A DNA stretch of 64,000 nucleotides from Akkermansiaceae bacterium (GTDB lineage: Bacteria; Verrucomicrobiota; Verrucomicrobiia; Verrucomicrobiales; Akkermansiaceae), in assembly GCA_013041925.1 (NCBI GenBank), contig JABDRB010000003.1:124001-188000 (forward strand). The letters run 5' to 3'. The first letter of the stretch is position 1, and every line of letters begins with the position of its first letter. The notes beneath the pieces were generated by a model. The model was given only the letters and a program-made list of their open reading frames with translations, searched no databases and had not been told where the DNA came from. The translations under genes and the position numbers were made by a program. Of the stretch, positions 25,755-34,796 are shown piece by piece.

Positions 25755-26903
25755 GTGAGCTTCGTGGATACATTTAATCAAGGGGAGAAATCGCCCCTGC
25801 TCGGAAAATTCGAGCAACTCATCGCCCCCAAGTCGCGCGCGGAGTTGGAGTCGATGGCCGTGCAGAGCCGGAATACCACCCGGCGTCACTTTGGCAAGAC
25901 CATGCGACTGTTTGCGCCACTCTATGTTTCTAATGAGTGTATCAACAACTGCACCTACTGCGGATTCTCCCGCGACAACCCGATCCTGCGCACCACCTTG
26001 ACCATCGACCAGGTGGTCACCGAGGCCAAGTATCTGCACAGTTTGGGATTTCGGAATATCTTGCTCGTCGCCGGTGAACACCCGAAGTTTGTCTCCGATG
26101 GCTACCTTCAGGCGTGCATTGATGCGATTAAGGGGTTCATCCCGACTATTGGTATCGAGGTTGGCCCGATGGAGGATGATCAATACCGGGAACTCGTGCA
26201 ACACGGGGCCGAGGGGCTTGTCGTCTACCAAGAAACCTACCATCGGGAAACCTACAGCACACTCCACACAGCGGGACCTAAGAAAAACTTCGACTGGCGA
26301 CTGAAGTGCCCGGAACGTGCCTATGCTGGCGGCTTCCGCAGGATTGGCATCGGTGCCTTGTTTGGGCTGGCCGATTGGAAATCCGAGGCTCTCGCGCTCG
26401 CGTCACACCTCGAATACCTCTACAAGCACTGCTGGAAGGCGTCGTTTACCGTCTCCTTCCCGCGTATGCGACCGTATGCGGGAAACTACCAGTATCAGCC
26501 GAACCCCGATTTTTTTCTCAACGACCGCCAGTTCGTCCAGCTCGCCGCGGCATTTCGCATCTGTTTCCCTCACGTAGGGATCGTGGTCAGCACGCGAGAA
26601 CCCGCTGCACTGCGTGACGCGCTGGTCCCTCTCGGGGTGACTCACATGTCCGCCGAATCACAAACCGATCCCGGCGGATACACGGGCGCAGGCACAGACG
26701 ACCTCCACCTCACAGTCAAAGGAAAGCGGGTCGAACTCGACGAGCCACCGACGTGCCGTAACGGCAACCGTGCCACCGAGCAGTTCACCATCGACGACAA
26801 ACGGGCCGTCCAACAAATTGCCACTATGCTCAAATCTAAGGGTTACGAATCCGTCTGGAAAGATTGGGATCATGAAATCTTAAACCGCAAACTCTCAACA
26901 TGA
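25755..26903 (+). CDS. thiH: 2-iminoacetate synthase (radical SAM)
   Basis: This radical SAM enzyme cleaves tyrosine to make dehydroglycine for the thiazole ring of thiamine. It has 382 residues, close to the usual ThiH length. The cluster motif is CINNCTYCGF, preceded by RLFAPLYVSNE. Further family features are LLVAGEHPKFVS, YQETYHRETYSTLHTAGPKKNFDWRL and GIGALFGLADWK, and the biotin/thiamin-synthase-associated region follows. The start is probably GTG at 25755, giving MSFVDTFN; TTG at 25746 is possible. The stop overlaps the thiS start by 4 b. thiG is not adjacent. Confidence 0.94.
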   Translation: MSFVDTFNQGEKSPLLGKFEQLIAPKSRAELESMAVQSRNTTRRHFGKTMRLFAPLYVSNECINNCTYCGFSRDNPILRTTLTIDQVVTEAKYLHSLGFRNILLVAGEHPKFVSDGYLQACIDAIKGFIPTIGIEVGPMEDDQYRELVQHGAEGLVVYQETYHRETYSTLHTAGPKKNFDWRLKCPERAYAGGFRRIGIGALFGLADWKSEALALASHLEYLYKHCWKASFTVSFPRMRPYAGNYQYQPNPDFFLNDRQFVQLAAAFRICFPHVGIVVSTREPAALRDALVPLGVTHMSAESQTDPGGYTGAGTDDLHLTVKGKRVELDEPPTCRNGNRATEQFTIDDKRAVQQIATMLKSKGYESVWKDWDHEILNRKLST

Positions 26904-27100
26904 CGATCCATCTTAATGGGAAAAACCACGAAATCGCGGCACCTGCCCGTGTCGACACCCTACTTGCTGCCATCGGCTTGGGTGATAAACCCGTGGTCGT
27001 GGAGCTCAATCAAACGGCCCTCTTTCCCCGCGAGTATGCCGTGACCACATTAGAAGATGGCGACAAGGTGGAAATCATCACCATCGCGGCAGGCGGATAG
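26900..27100 (+). CDS. thiS: Sulfur carrier protein ThiS
   Basis: This 66-residue ubiquitin-like protein ends in the diagnostic AAGG, whose terminal Gly is adenylated and thiocarboxylated to carry sulfur for thiazole synthesis. The internal VVELNQTALFPREYAVTTLEDGDKVEIITIAAGG follows the ThiS pattern (VAVELNG...). Its ATG overlaps the thiH stop. It is followed by a convergent gene, so the thiazole synthase ThiG and the adenylating enzyme ThiF must be encoded elsewhere. Confidence 0.95.
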   Translation: MTIHLNGKNHEIAAPARVDTLLAAIGLGDKPVVVELNQTALFPREYAVTTLEDGDKVEIITIAAGG

Positions 27101-27117
27101 CTATAACTCAGTGCCTA

Positions 27118-27855
27118 TCACTCCGGCACCTCTTCCTTATCTCCAAGGTGCCTCGGCTGCTTGTTGGTGATGTTAACATCAATCCACATCTTCACGCGTG
27201 CCAGCACTTCGCGGTCTTCGGTTCTTCGCGCAGCATAACCTTCGACGTCACGGGCATTGTATCCAAGCACCTTCATCCCATTCGCCTTGGCAATGTAGGC
27301 AGCTCGTTCATTTTGAAATTTCTGACTGACAAAGGTCACCTCATTTAAACCAAATATTTTTTTGGCTCGGACCACGGAATCGAGCGTGCGAAGGCCCGCG
27401 TAATCACACACAATTTGATCAAACGGCACGCCGGCTTTGACCAGTGCCCTTCTCATGGCAACGGGTTCGTTGTAGTATCTCTCCCGGTTATCGCCGGAGA
27501 CGATGAGGAAATCAACCTTACCCGCATGCCAAAGCTCTGATGCCGCCTGAATCCGGTATTTAAAGTAGAGATTATCACGGGTGCCCAGCTTCTCAGAACA
27601 ACCAAAAACAAGGCCTGCACGCTGCTTGGGCACATCGTTGACGTCATCAAAAAGCACCCCTTTACCTGCACGAGTCGCAGAGAAGTTAGCATACCAGACG
27701 AAGGCAAAAAAACCAACCAGGAGAAGAACTCCGCCTATGATAATCCTCCTCAACCATTGCATGACCATTCGCTTCACTCTTCCATGTTCTTGATGGTTTT
27801 CTGATACCTCCCTGTTTCTGGACGGCTTCTTCCCCTTACGATTTGATTCACTCAT
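27118..27855 (-). CDS. SanA/YdcF-like DUF218 membrane protein
   Basis: This 245-residue protein has a charged cytoplasmic start, one membrane helix (IIIGGVLLLVGFFAFVWYANF, about 37-57) and a DUF218 domain: GLVFGCSEKLGTRDNLYFKYRIQAASELWHAGKVDFLIVSGDN, then EPVAMRRALVKAGVPFDQIVCDYAGLRTLDSVVRAKKIFG, then TFVSQKFQNERAAYIAKANG. This pattern is that of SanA-type proteins, which affect envelope permeability to large antibiotics. The ATG at 27855 follows a GTG in frame. It is 17 b downstream of the lipid kinase gene. Confidence 0.87.
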   Translation of the reverse strand: MSESNRKGKKPSRNREVSENHQEHGRVKRMVMQWLRRIIIGGVLLLVGFFAFVWYANFSATRAGKGVLFDDVNDVPKQRAGLVFGCSEKLGTRDNLYFKYRIQAASELWHAGKVDFLIVSGDNRERYYNEPVAMRRALVKAGVPFDQIVCDYAGLRTLDSVVRAKKIFGLNEVTFVSQKFQNERAAYIAKANGMKVLGYNARDVEGYAARRTEDREVLARVKMWIDVNITNKQPRHLGDKEEVPE

Positions 27856-27872
27856 CACCGTGCAACCTTCGA

Positions 27873-28817
27873 TCAGGCGTCCACATTTCTTCGAGGTATC
27901 TTCACCAAGGTTTTCACCATCGAAGCAAAGATGCCGTCTTTCGGGTTCTGGGGTGCCACGACCCGGAGTTTCCGTTTGGCCGGCAAAAGACTCACATGAC
28001 TAACTCGGCCAATGTATTCTCCATCCGCTTCCATCGGAACCTCACGATCACACTCAATTTGAAAACTACGCGCCTGAAGGTATTTCACCGACGAGTTCCC
28101 CGCATCAATAGCCCCCGTCGCGATCCCCTTAACGGAGTCGCGCACAAGCTTAAATCCCGCTTCCGTAAAAACCAGCATATCGAGCATATCGTCGCTGTTG
28201 TCCGCCTTGCGAAAAAGCTTCACCTGGCCACCATAAAGTGACCCGTTTCCCGCCAAGGCACAGACGCCCTCCTCGACCCGACCATCCTCACAGGTAATAC
28301 GCATCTTCGGTGGCTTTTCACCAAGCACCTTCATGGCCGACATCAGATAAGCCATCGGCCCAAACAGCTTTTTAGTCTCCCATGTCGTTTCTTCAATCAC
28401 CTGGGCATCAAAGCCAATTCCCGCCATTTGCACAAAGGCATGACCATTCGTCTCAAAAAGATCCACCTCTTTGATGTATTCCTTCTCCAGAATACCAAAG
28501 GATTTTTTCAGGCTGTTAAAGGGCAACCCAAGCTCGCGAGCAAACACATTCATCGTGCCAGCCGGCAACACCCCGAGCGCTGTCGTGGTCCCCGCCAAAC
28601 CCTGCACCACCGCATTGATCGTGCCATCCCCACCAGCGGCAATCACCACCGGCTCGCCATCCGCAGCAAGTTTCGCAGCCAACTCCGTGGCATCCTCAGC
28701 ACTCCGACTCGCATACAGCGCAAACCACTGCGCATGCGACATCAGGAAACGCAGCGTCTTCTGAGCACGCTGGCTCCGAGCTCTCGGGTTGAAAATCAAT
28801 GGATATCGCTTAGCCAT
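27873..28817 (-). CDS. Diacylglycerol/lipid kinase family protein
   Basis: This 314-residue protein is a YegS/DgkB-type lipid kinase that phosphorylates diacylglycerol or a related lipid at the membrane. It starts with KRYPLIFNPRA and carries the nucleotide-binding GGDGTINAVVQGLAG, LGVLPAGTMNVFARELG and the C-terminal beta domain with MEADGEYIG. The length fits the family. The ATG at 28817 follows a GTG in frame. It is divergent from the M20 peptidase gene and followed by the SanA-like gene. The lipid substrate cannot be told from sequence. Confidence 0.92.
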   Translation of the reverse strand: MAKRYPLIFNPRARSQRAQKTLRFLMSHAQWFALYASRSAEDATELAAKLAADGEPVVIAAGGDGTINAVVQGLAGTTTALGVLPAGTMNVFARELGLPFNSLKKSFGILEKEYIKEVDLFETNGHAFVQMAGIGFDAQVIEETTWETKKLFGPMAYLMSAMKVLGEKPPKMRITCEDGRVEEGVCALAGNGSLYGGQVKLFRKADNSDDMLDMLVFTEAGFKLVRDSVKGIATGAIDAGNSSVKYLQARSFQIECDREVPMEADGEYIGRVSHVSLLPAKRKLRVVAPQNPKDGIFASMVKTLVKIPRRNVDA

Positions 28818-28949
28818 CACAGGTATCCTGCACCCGTTAGCCGATTTTTAAAACCACGAATCTCATCAATTTGCAGATTTCTTCTGCGCCACTGCAGGGA
28901 CGCCATTTGAAGCTTGCGCCTCCGCAGTCACTTCGGCACAACATCATGC

Positions 28950-30278
28950 ATGACCAAGCAACTCAACGACCTCTTTGATTTCCTGCGTTTCCCCAGTATA
29001 TCCACCGACTCAAATCATGTCAGCGATGTGCGGCATTGCGCCGATTGGTTGATCCAAAAACTGAGTGGCATGGGCTTGGACACCGAGCTGCATGAAACAG
29101 CACGCCACCCGATTGTTATCGCGCGTAATACCCACCAAGCCGATAAAAAAACATGCCTGATCTACGGCCACTACGATGTGCAACCGGTCGATCCTGTCGA
29201 GCTCTGGGACTCGCCCCCCTTTGAGCCTGAGATCCGTGACGGAAAAATTTGGGGACGTGGCGCCACCGATAATAAAGGCCAGATGCTCGCACATATTCTA
29301 GGCGTTGAGGAAACACTCAAAGAAAAGGGAGAACTCCCCGTCAACCTCATCTTCCTTTTTGAAGGTGAAGAGGAAATCGGCAGCCCGAACCTCGTTCCGT
29401 TCTTGGAAAAACACAAAGCCGATCTCGCCTGTGATGTCATTGCCGTTTCCGATACCGGCATGGTGGCCAAGGGCGTTCCGACCATGGGTTACGGGCTACG
29501 TGGCATCACCTGCTGTGAGGTCACGGTCAAAGGCCCATCAGGCGACCTCCACTCGGGACTCTATGGCGGCGCCGTAGCCAACCCCGCTACAGCGGTCGCC
29601 CGACTTGTCGCCTCGCTCCACGATGCCAATGGCCATATTGCCATCGATGGTTTTTATGATGACGTTCGCCCCCTCGAAGACTGGGAACGTAAGATGTGGG
29701 CAAAGGTCCCTGGGGTCAGCGACGATGACACTTTGGCCATCACGGGCTCGCACGCAGCCTTCGGCGAGCCTGGCTTCAGCTCTGCGGAACGCCTCTGGGC
29801 ACGCCCCACGGCAGAAGTCAATGGCATCGGTGGAGGTTATCAGGGTGAAGGGTCCAAGACCGTCATCCCTGCCGAGGCGATGGCCAAGTTTTCCTTCCGT
29901 CTCGTCCCCGATCAAGACCCCGAGGACATCTCCTCCAAGGTGCAAGCCCATCTTGAAAAACACTGCCCAGAAGGCGTCACGCTTGACGTTGAGGTCGGCC
30001 ACCACGGCAAACCCTACATCTGTGACCCCCACTCAGAAAATGGCAAAGCCGGTCAGATCGCACTTGAAAAAGCCTTTGGTAAAGCCCCCGTGCTGATCCG
30101 CGAAGGGGGGTCGATCCCTGTCATTCAAGACATGAAGGAAATCCTTGGCGTCGAGCCACTCATGCTCGGCCTCGCTCTGCCCGATTGTCAAATCCACGCA
30201 CCCAACGAAAACTTCTACGTGGAAAACTTTGAGGCCGGAATCCAACTCAACCGCGCCCTACTTCAAGAGCTCGCATAG
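28950..30278 (+). CDS. M20-family dipeptidase
   Basis: This 442-residue cytoplasmic metallopeptidase of the M20 (CNDP/PepV-like dipeptidase) family has its zinc ligands in YGHYDVQPV and RGATDNKGQ (bridging Asp), FLFEGEEEIGS (catalytic and ligand Glu), VSDTGM and the distal His near CQIHAPNE. A dimerisation lid with KGPSGDLHSGLYGG interrupts the catalytic domain. It probably cleaves dipeptides brought in by the peptide transporters in this window. The frame is open from 28914, but the ATG at 28950 gives the expected start. Confidence 0.93.
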   Translation: MTKQLNDLFDFLRFPSISTDSNHVSDVRHCADWLIQKLSGMGLDTELHETARHPIVIARNTHQADKKTCLIYGHYDVQPVDPVELWDSPPFEPEIRDGKIWGRGATDNKGQMLAHILGVEETLKEKGELPVNLIFLFEGEEEIGSPNLVPFLEKHKADLACDVIAVSDTGMVAKGVPTMGYGLRGITCCEVTVKGPSGDLHSGLYGGAVANPATAVARLVASLHDANGHIAIDGFYDDVRPLEDWERKMWAKVPGVSDDDTLAITGSHAAFGEPGFSSAERLWARPTAEVNGIGGGYQGEGSKTVIPAEAMAKFSFRLVPDQDPEDISSKVQAHLEKHCPEGVTLDVEVGHHGKPYICDPHSENGKAGQIALEKAFGKAPVLIREGGSIPVIQDMKEILGVEPLMLGLALPDCQIHAPNENFYVENFEAGIQLNRALLQELA

Positions 30279-30304
30279 CTTACAATGCGCTTGGTTCTTT
30301 TTCC

Positions 30305-31075
30305 TCACGCCTCGTTGCGCGTAAACACCAAGGTGTTGGCATCGCTGGTATCTGGATCAATCTGATACCCACCCCCCTTGAATTGCTTCAAGCCGGCCGG
30401 TGTCGTCACCTTGTTCTTGACGGCCCACGCCGCCATCATCCCCCGTGCTTTTTTGGCGTAAAATGAGATCACCTTATACTTCCCGTTTTTCCAGTCCTTA
30501 AAAACAGGCGTGATGACCGGCACGGTGAGGTCCCTCGGCTTGATCGCAGCAAAGTATTCGTTCGAGGCCAAGTTGATCACCGCATCATTTGCACCGCGAA
30601 GCTCCTTATTCAAACTTTCAGTTAAAAGACTGCCCCAAAAATGATAGAGGTTCGGGCCACGTTGATTGGCCACCTTTTTCCCCATCTCAAGACGATACGG
30701 AAGCATCAAATCGAGCGGACGTAGCACCCCGTAAAGACCCGAAAGGATACGGATGCTTTTCTGAGCCTCGGCAAAATCTTCCTTCCCCCACTCATCCACG
30801 GCAAGCCCTTGGTAGACTCCACCTTTAAAAGCAAAAATGGCCGACCGGGCATCATCTTTGGTGTAGTCCGGTTTCCAGGTGCGAAATCGTTCTGCATTCA
30901 AATCCGCCAGCTTACTGGAAATGCCCATGAGCTCTTCCAGCTCGGCCGGCGTCATCTTTTTCATGATCCCCGCAAGCTCAGACGAGTGCTCGAGAAACCG
31001 TGGCATCGTCACGCGGGCCGATGGCATCACGGAGTCGTAATCAAGCGTCTTCGCCGGAGAGAGCAGGTAGATCAT
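30305..31075 (-). CDS. yaaA: YaaA-family peroxide stress protein
   Basis: This 256-residue protein belongs to the YaaA (DUF328) family, which in E. coli lowers intracellular free iron under peroxide stress and has a DNA-binding fold. Diagnostic segments are the start MIYLLSPAKTLDYDS, FKGGVYQGL, ILSGLYGVLRPLDLMLPYRLEMG, NLASNEYF, and SFYAKKARGMMAAWAV. It is a single gene between convergent M20 peptidase and a co-directional cyclophilin gene 24 b upstream. Confidence 0.94.
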   Translation of the reverse strand: MIYLLSPAKTLDYDSVMPSARVTMPRFLEHSSELAGIMKKMTPAELEELMGISSKLADLNAERFRTWKPDYTKDDARSAIFAFKGGVYQGLAVDEWGKEDFAEAQKSIRILSGLYGVLRPLDLMLPYRLEMGKKVANQRGPNLYHFWGSLLTESLNKELRGANDAVINLASNEYFAAIKPRDLTVPVITPVFKDWKNGKYKVISFYAKKARGMMAAWAVKNKVTTPAGLKQFKGGGYQIDPDTSDANTLVFTRNEA

Positions 31076-31099
31076 TTCTTTAAATTACAGGTGTCGGGC

Positions 31100-31600
31100 T
31101 TAGCCCGCCTTCCACTCGGCAATCCGATCAGCGTGCGCTGCAAACAACGCATCCGTGCTGTCGTGAATCTCAATCGACTCAATTTTGTCACCCTGAACAA
31201 TGGAATCAACCACGTCTTGCCCATCGGTCACCTCACCAAATACGGTGTGTTTCCCATCAAGATGCGGCGTTGGACCGTGGGTGATGAAAAACTGAGAACC
31301 GTTTGTGTTTGGCCCCGCATTCGCCATCGATAAGATACCGGCTTTGTCGTGTTTCAGCTGCGGTTTACACTCACACTCAAATTTGTAGCCAGGGCCACCC
31401 ATGCCTGTGCCGGTTGGGTCGCCACCTTGGATCATAAAATTGGGAATCACGCGGTGGAATACGAGGTCGTTATAAAATCCACGGCTTGCTAGGCTAAGGT
31501 AACTAGCGCAGGTTACTTGGGCATCCGCCGCAAACATGCGGATTTTGATGGCTCCCTTGCTCGTATTCATTGTAATGTTAATGTCTTGGATATCACTCAT
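31100..31600 (-). CDS. Cyclophilin-type peptidyl-prolyl isomerase
   Basis: This 166-residue protein is a bacterial cyclophilin catalysing cis/trans isomerisation of proline bonds. The catalytic core is seen in [46 protein letters not shown], and the start [15 protein letters not shown]. The frame is open for another 80 codons upstream, but that stretch does not look like protein from this family, so I chose the ATG at 31600. There is no signal peptide, so it acts in the cytoplasm. Confidence 0.94.
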   Translation of the reverse strand: MSDIQDINITMNTSKGAIKIRMFAADAQVTCASYLSLASRGFYNDLVFHRVIPNFMIQGGDPTGTGMGGPGYKFECECKPQLKHDKAGILSMANAGPNTNGSQFFITHGPTPHLDGKHTVFGEVTDGQDVVDSIVQGDKIESIEIHDSTDALFAAHADRIAEWKAG

Positions 31601-31851
31601 GTCGGACGACAAAAAACCACGAATCCCACCAATCTGCACGGATTTTTTTTCAATCCACGCCGAATACTTCACCCAAACAACCTCAGAGTGACGATAATCT
31701 ATCCTGCATGCCACCTCTAGATGGCCCGGCACCGCCTCCCCCTCCTCGCAATCAGGCCCCAAACCAAGGGACAAATATTTATGCGACAGCAAATACTCGC
31801 AATGATCGCGCTTTTGCACTAATATTTGGCAAGTACCCACGTATTACCACT

Positions 31852-33012
31852 ATGCACGGCAAGGATTTCGATATCAGAACCAGCACAGCCCACCGTATCC
31901 GCTTCACGCGTGATGCATTCTCGGTGGACAACCGCATGCTCATCAATCTACTGGCCACCAATGGCCACGCCAAAATTCTCGTCTTCATCGACGCTGGGGT
32001 CGCCAAGGCATTCCCCGATCTTGATTTCCAGATCAACAACTACCTCGAACGCATGCCTGGGTTCGACTCCCGTGGCACCATCATTCAAACCGGTGGTGAA
32101 TTTTGCAAACAGGACGCCAACACCCTGCAGGCAGCATGGGACATCATCGAACAAGCAGGGATCGACCGCCACTCCTACATCGTCTGTATCGGCGGCGGCG
32201 CCTACCTAGATGTAATCGGTTTGGCCGCAGCCACCGCCCACCGCGGCATTCGCTTTGTCCGCTTCCCCACGACGACCCTCGCCCAAGACGACAGCGGCGT
32301 AGGCGTTAAAAATGGTATCAATGCCTACGGCAAAAAAAACTTCCTCGGCACCTTTGCCGTGCCCTATGCCGTGGTCAATGATTTCACCTTCCTGCGCGGC
32401 CAACCCGAAACCGAACGCCGAGCTGGCATCGTTGAAGCCGTCAAGGTCGCTCTGGTCAAAGATGCCGCTTTTTTCCACTGGATCGAGGATAACTGTGATC
32501 AACTTACCGCACTCCACCCCCACACGCTTGAGGAAACCGTGGAGCGCTCTGCCCTCCTGCACGCCTCACACATTGCCTATGGCGGTGACCCCTTCGAAAC
32601 AGGAAATAGCCGACCACTCGACTTCGGCCACTGGTCGGCTCATAAAATGGAGCAACTCACCGACTTCGCCCTCAGCCACGCGGATGCCGTCGGTATTGGT
32701 GTGGCCCTCGATACCGTTTACTCATGGAAAACAGGCCGACTCGACGAATCCTCCGCGATGCGGATCCTCTCCGTCTTAAAAAAGCTCCAGCTTGCGACTT
32801 GGCATACATCGTTCGATATGCGCACGCCCGATGGCACACGCGCTGTGTTTGTCGGCCTTGAGGAATTCCGCGAACACCTCGGAGGCGAACTCACCGTGCT
32901 GCTCTTAAAGGATATAGGAAAGGGAGAAGACGTCCACTCGATGGATACTCACTTACTCAATGAATGTATCGATTGGCTCAAACTCGATGCCGATGTCACC
33001 ATCAACCACTAA
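31852..33012 (+). CDS. 3-dehydroquinate synthase-like protein (EboD-like)
   Basis: This 386-residue protein has the dehydroquinate-synthase fold. NAD and metal motifs are IGGGAYLDVIGLAAATAHRG, RFPTTTLAQDDSGVGVKNGINAYGKKNFLGTF and FGHWSAHKMEQL (metal His). It differs from ordinary AroB in having GAYLD where AroB has GVxGD, and a longer N-terminus. These differences match the EboD-type homologues of the ebo clusters, although no other ebo gene is visible here. The ATG at 31852 is chosen; an open frame from 31708 would add a Pro-rich 48-residue stretch. The stop overlaps the convergent RNase HIII stop by 4 b. The product is unknown. Confidence 0.78.
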   Translation: MHGKDFDIRTSTAHRIRFTRDAFSVDNRMLINLLATNGHAKILVFIDAGVAKAFPDLDFQINNYLERMPGFDSRGTIIQTGGEFCKQDANTLQAAWDIIEQAGIDRHSYIVCIGGGAYLDVIGLAAATAHRGIRFVRFPTTTLAQDDSGVGVKNGINAYGKKNFLGTFAVPYAVVNDFTFLRGQPETERRAGIVEAVKVALVKDAAFFHWIEDNCDQLTALHPHTLEETVERSALLHASHIAYGGDPFETGNSRPLDFGHWSAHKMEQLTDFALSHADAVGIGVALDTVYSWKTGRLDESSAMRILSVLKKLQLATWHTSFDMRTPDGTRAVFVGLEEFREHLGGELTVLLLKDIGKGEDVHSMDTHLLNECIDWLKLDADVTINH

Positions 33013-33914
33013 ACGTCCCCAGCCGTCTTAAAGTGTATTTTGGCCACTTGAGGCAAAATCAACTCCCCGTGCGCGGCGATCAGTTCACGCGCCGCTTCAA
33101 TCACATGGGGGCCAGCACCCAGCGGAATCTCAATACCTGACTTCTCACTCGATGCAGCCACCCACTGCACAAATCGCTCGCGGGCGAGAATCGATGCTGC
33201 CGCCACCGCCACATCACTTTCACCTTTGGTCCGCTGCTCAAGATCAATTTTCACCCCGTGACGCGCGAGTTCATTTTCAAGCACTTCTTTGCGGGCAAAT
33301 TGATCACTCAGCGCGCGCTGACAGCTAGGAACTTTTTCCGCCAAACTCCTGATCACACGGGCGTGCCCCCATGCCAATAGCCGATTTAAATTCTTAAACG
33401 ATGCATACATCTCGTTGTAGCGCTCTGGTCCGATACTCACCACCTCATAGGATACGCCTCTTGTCTCGCGGATTATTTTTGCCAACTTGGCGATCTTAGC
33501 GCAGCTCTTAATCCGTTTGCTATCCATCACACCGGCATCCATTAGCGAGCGGGTCGAGGAAGCATCCGTATAAACACCCGCAATCACCAGAGGACCAAAA
33601 AAGTCCCCCTTGCCACTTTCATCGACACCAAAATGTGGCTCAAACATCTCCGGCTCGTTGAGCTCTTCATAACCCAACCTCGCTTCACCCAACACGAGTG
33701 GTTCCAGTGTAAAACGAACAAAGTCTTCGGTTTCCTTCCCCTGCACCAGCACCTTCGGCCCTTTTTCATAGACCGTGACGTTGAGCTTTCCCTTCTTGGC
33801 CGAAAAATGGGCGTAGGGTTTTTCTTTAAAATCAAATCCCCCCTCTTCCAGCAGCATGCGAATCGTCTCCACATCCACCTCCTTGATCGGCATCGTGTAA
33901 CTCGCCAGACTCAT
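33009..33914 (-). CDS. rnhC: Ribonuclease HIII
   Basis: This 301-residue enzyme cuts the RNA strand of RNA-DNA hybrids. The N-terminal substrate-binding domain (about 1-85, with YAHFSAKKGKLNVTVYEKGPKVLVQGKE) and the catalytic motif FGVDESGKGDFFGPLVIAG are those of type HIII, not HII. Further acids are in MDSKRIK and KGESDVAVAAASILARE. The ATG at 33914 overlaps the stop of the upstream aminotransferase gene by 4 b. Confidence 0.95.
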   Translation of the reverse strand: MSLASYTMPIKEVDVETIRMLLEEGGFDFKEKPYAHFSAKKGKLNVTVYEKGPKVLVQGKETEDFVRFTLEPLVLGEARLGYEELNEPEMFEPHFGVDESGKGDFFGPLVIAGVYTDASSTRSLMDAGVMDSKRIKSCAKIAKLAKIIRETRGVSYEVVSIGPERYNEMYASFKNLNRLLAWGHARVIRSLAEKVPSCQRALSDQFARKEVLENELARHGVKIDLEQRTKGESDVAVAAASILARERFVQWVAASSEKSGIEIPLGAGPHVIEAARELIAAHGELILPQVAKIHFKTAGDV

Positions 33915-34771
33915 CGCCCAAGCTCCTCCCTTATCCGCTCCTGATACCAACCCGCGAGAAGCCGCGTCACCTCACCACCCGCATCGCAATCCGCTCCATG
34001 GAAGCAAGCCGCTTGCACTTCGCGTATCGAACTCGTCAGAAAAACCTCATCGGCCGCCTCCACCTCCGCCATCGTCATGTGGCCCTCTTCCGCTGCGATA
34101 CCGTGCTCGCGGCACAACTCAAGAACAACCGCCCGGGTCACACCGGGTAAACAACCGCTCTCGAGCGATGGCGTTTTCACGCCCCCCTCCTTGACAATAA
34201 AAAGATTCGACATCGCCCCTTCACAGACCGCCCCCGTGGTATTGGTCATCACCGCCTCATCAGCACCAGCCGCAACAGCAGCCCGCAAGGCCCGTAAATG
34301 ATTGCCATACGATGAGGTTTTACATCCCGACAAACCCGACTCCTCATTATGAGAAAATGGCACCGCCACAAGCTTGGCCACGGGAGTGGTAGGACACGCA
34401 GGTATTTCCACAGCAGTGACCATCACATAACCCCGAGCGCATGTTCCAGCCCCCGTTCCCACCAAAGGATTTTCACCACCACTCAAAGATAACCGCACCC
34501 GTGCCCGCCCCGAACCAAAACCATTGGCTCGGATCACTTCATCCACCGCCTTTTTCAAACCCTCCGCCGAAGGCACTGCAATCCCTAACACGGATGATGA
34601 ATACTTTAATCTTCCATAATGCCGCAAAAACCCAAACACCTCACCCTCATAACTAGGCATCGTTTCAAAGACCCCCCACCCCACGGCTAAACCAAGGTCG
34701 AATGGTGACACGCGCACCTCATCCGCAGCGACTAGCTCGCCGTTCATCCAAACTATGGGTGCATCACTCAT
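33911..34771 (-). CDS. Class IV (branched-chain/PabC-like) aminotransferase
   Basis: This 286-residue PLP enzyme is of fold type IV. The PLP-binding Lys is in SGCKTSSYGNHLRALRAA, the phosphate-binding segment in TGAVCEGAMSNLFIV, and GCLPGVTRAVVLELC completes the signature. Members include branched-chain aminotransferase, D-amino acid aminotransferase and aminodeoxychorismate lyase. The 286-residue length and single-gene context fit aminodeoxychorismate lyase or D-amino acid transaminase best, but sequence alone does not decide. It lies 25 b downstream of a class III aminotransferase gene on the same strand. Confidence 0.9.
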   Translation of the reverse strand: MSDAPIVWMNGELVAADEVRVSPFDLGLAVGWGVFETMPSYEGEVFGFLRHYGRLKYSSSVLGIAVPSAEGLKKAVDEVIRANGFGSGRARVRLSLSGGENPLVGTGAGTCARGYVMVTAVEIPACPTTPVAKLVAVPFSHNEESGLSGCKTSSYGNHLRALRAAVAAGADEAVMTNTTGAVCEGAMSNLFIVKEGGVKTPSLESGCLPGVTRAVVLELCREHGIAAEEGHMTMAEVEAADEVFLTSSIREVQAACFHGADCDAGGEVTRLLAGWYQERIREELGR

Positions 34772-34796
34772 GATAGGTTACTAGCACAACGAAAAA

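Noticed and set aside
31601-31840. 80-codon N-terminal extension of the cyclophilin frame
   Set aside because: The extra stretch has no similarity to cyclophilins and no signal peptide; the ATG at 31600 gives a normal start.
31708-31851. Pro-rich 48-codon extension of the EboD-like gene
   Set aside because: It reads as low-complexity sequence across the divergent intergenic region; the ATG at 31852 gives the normal length. It cannot be fully excluded.
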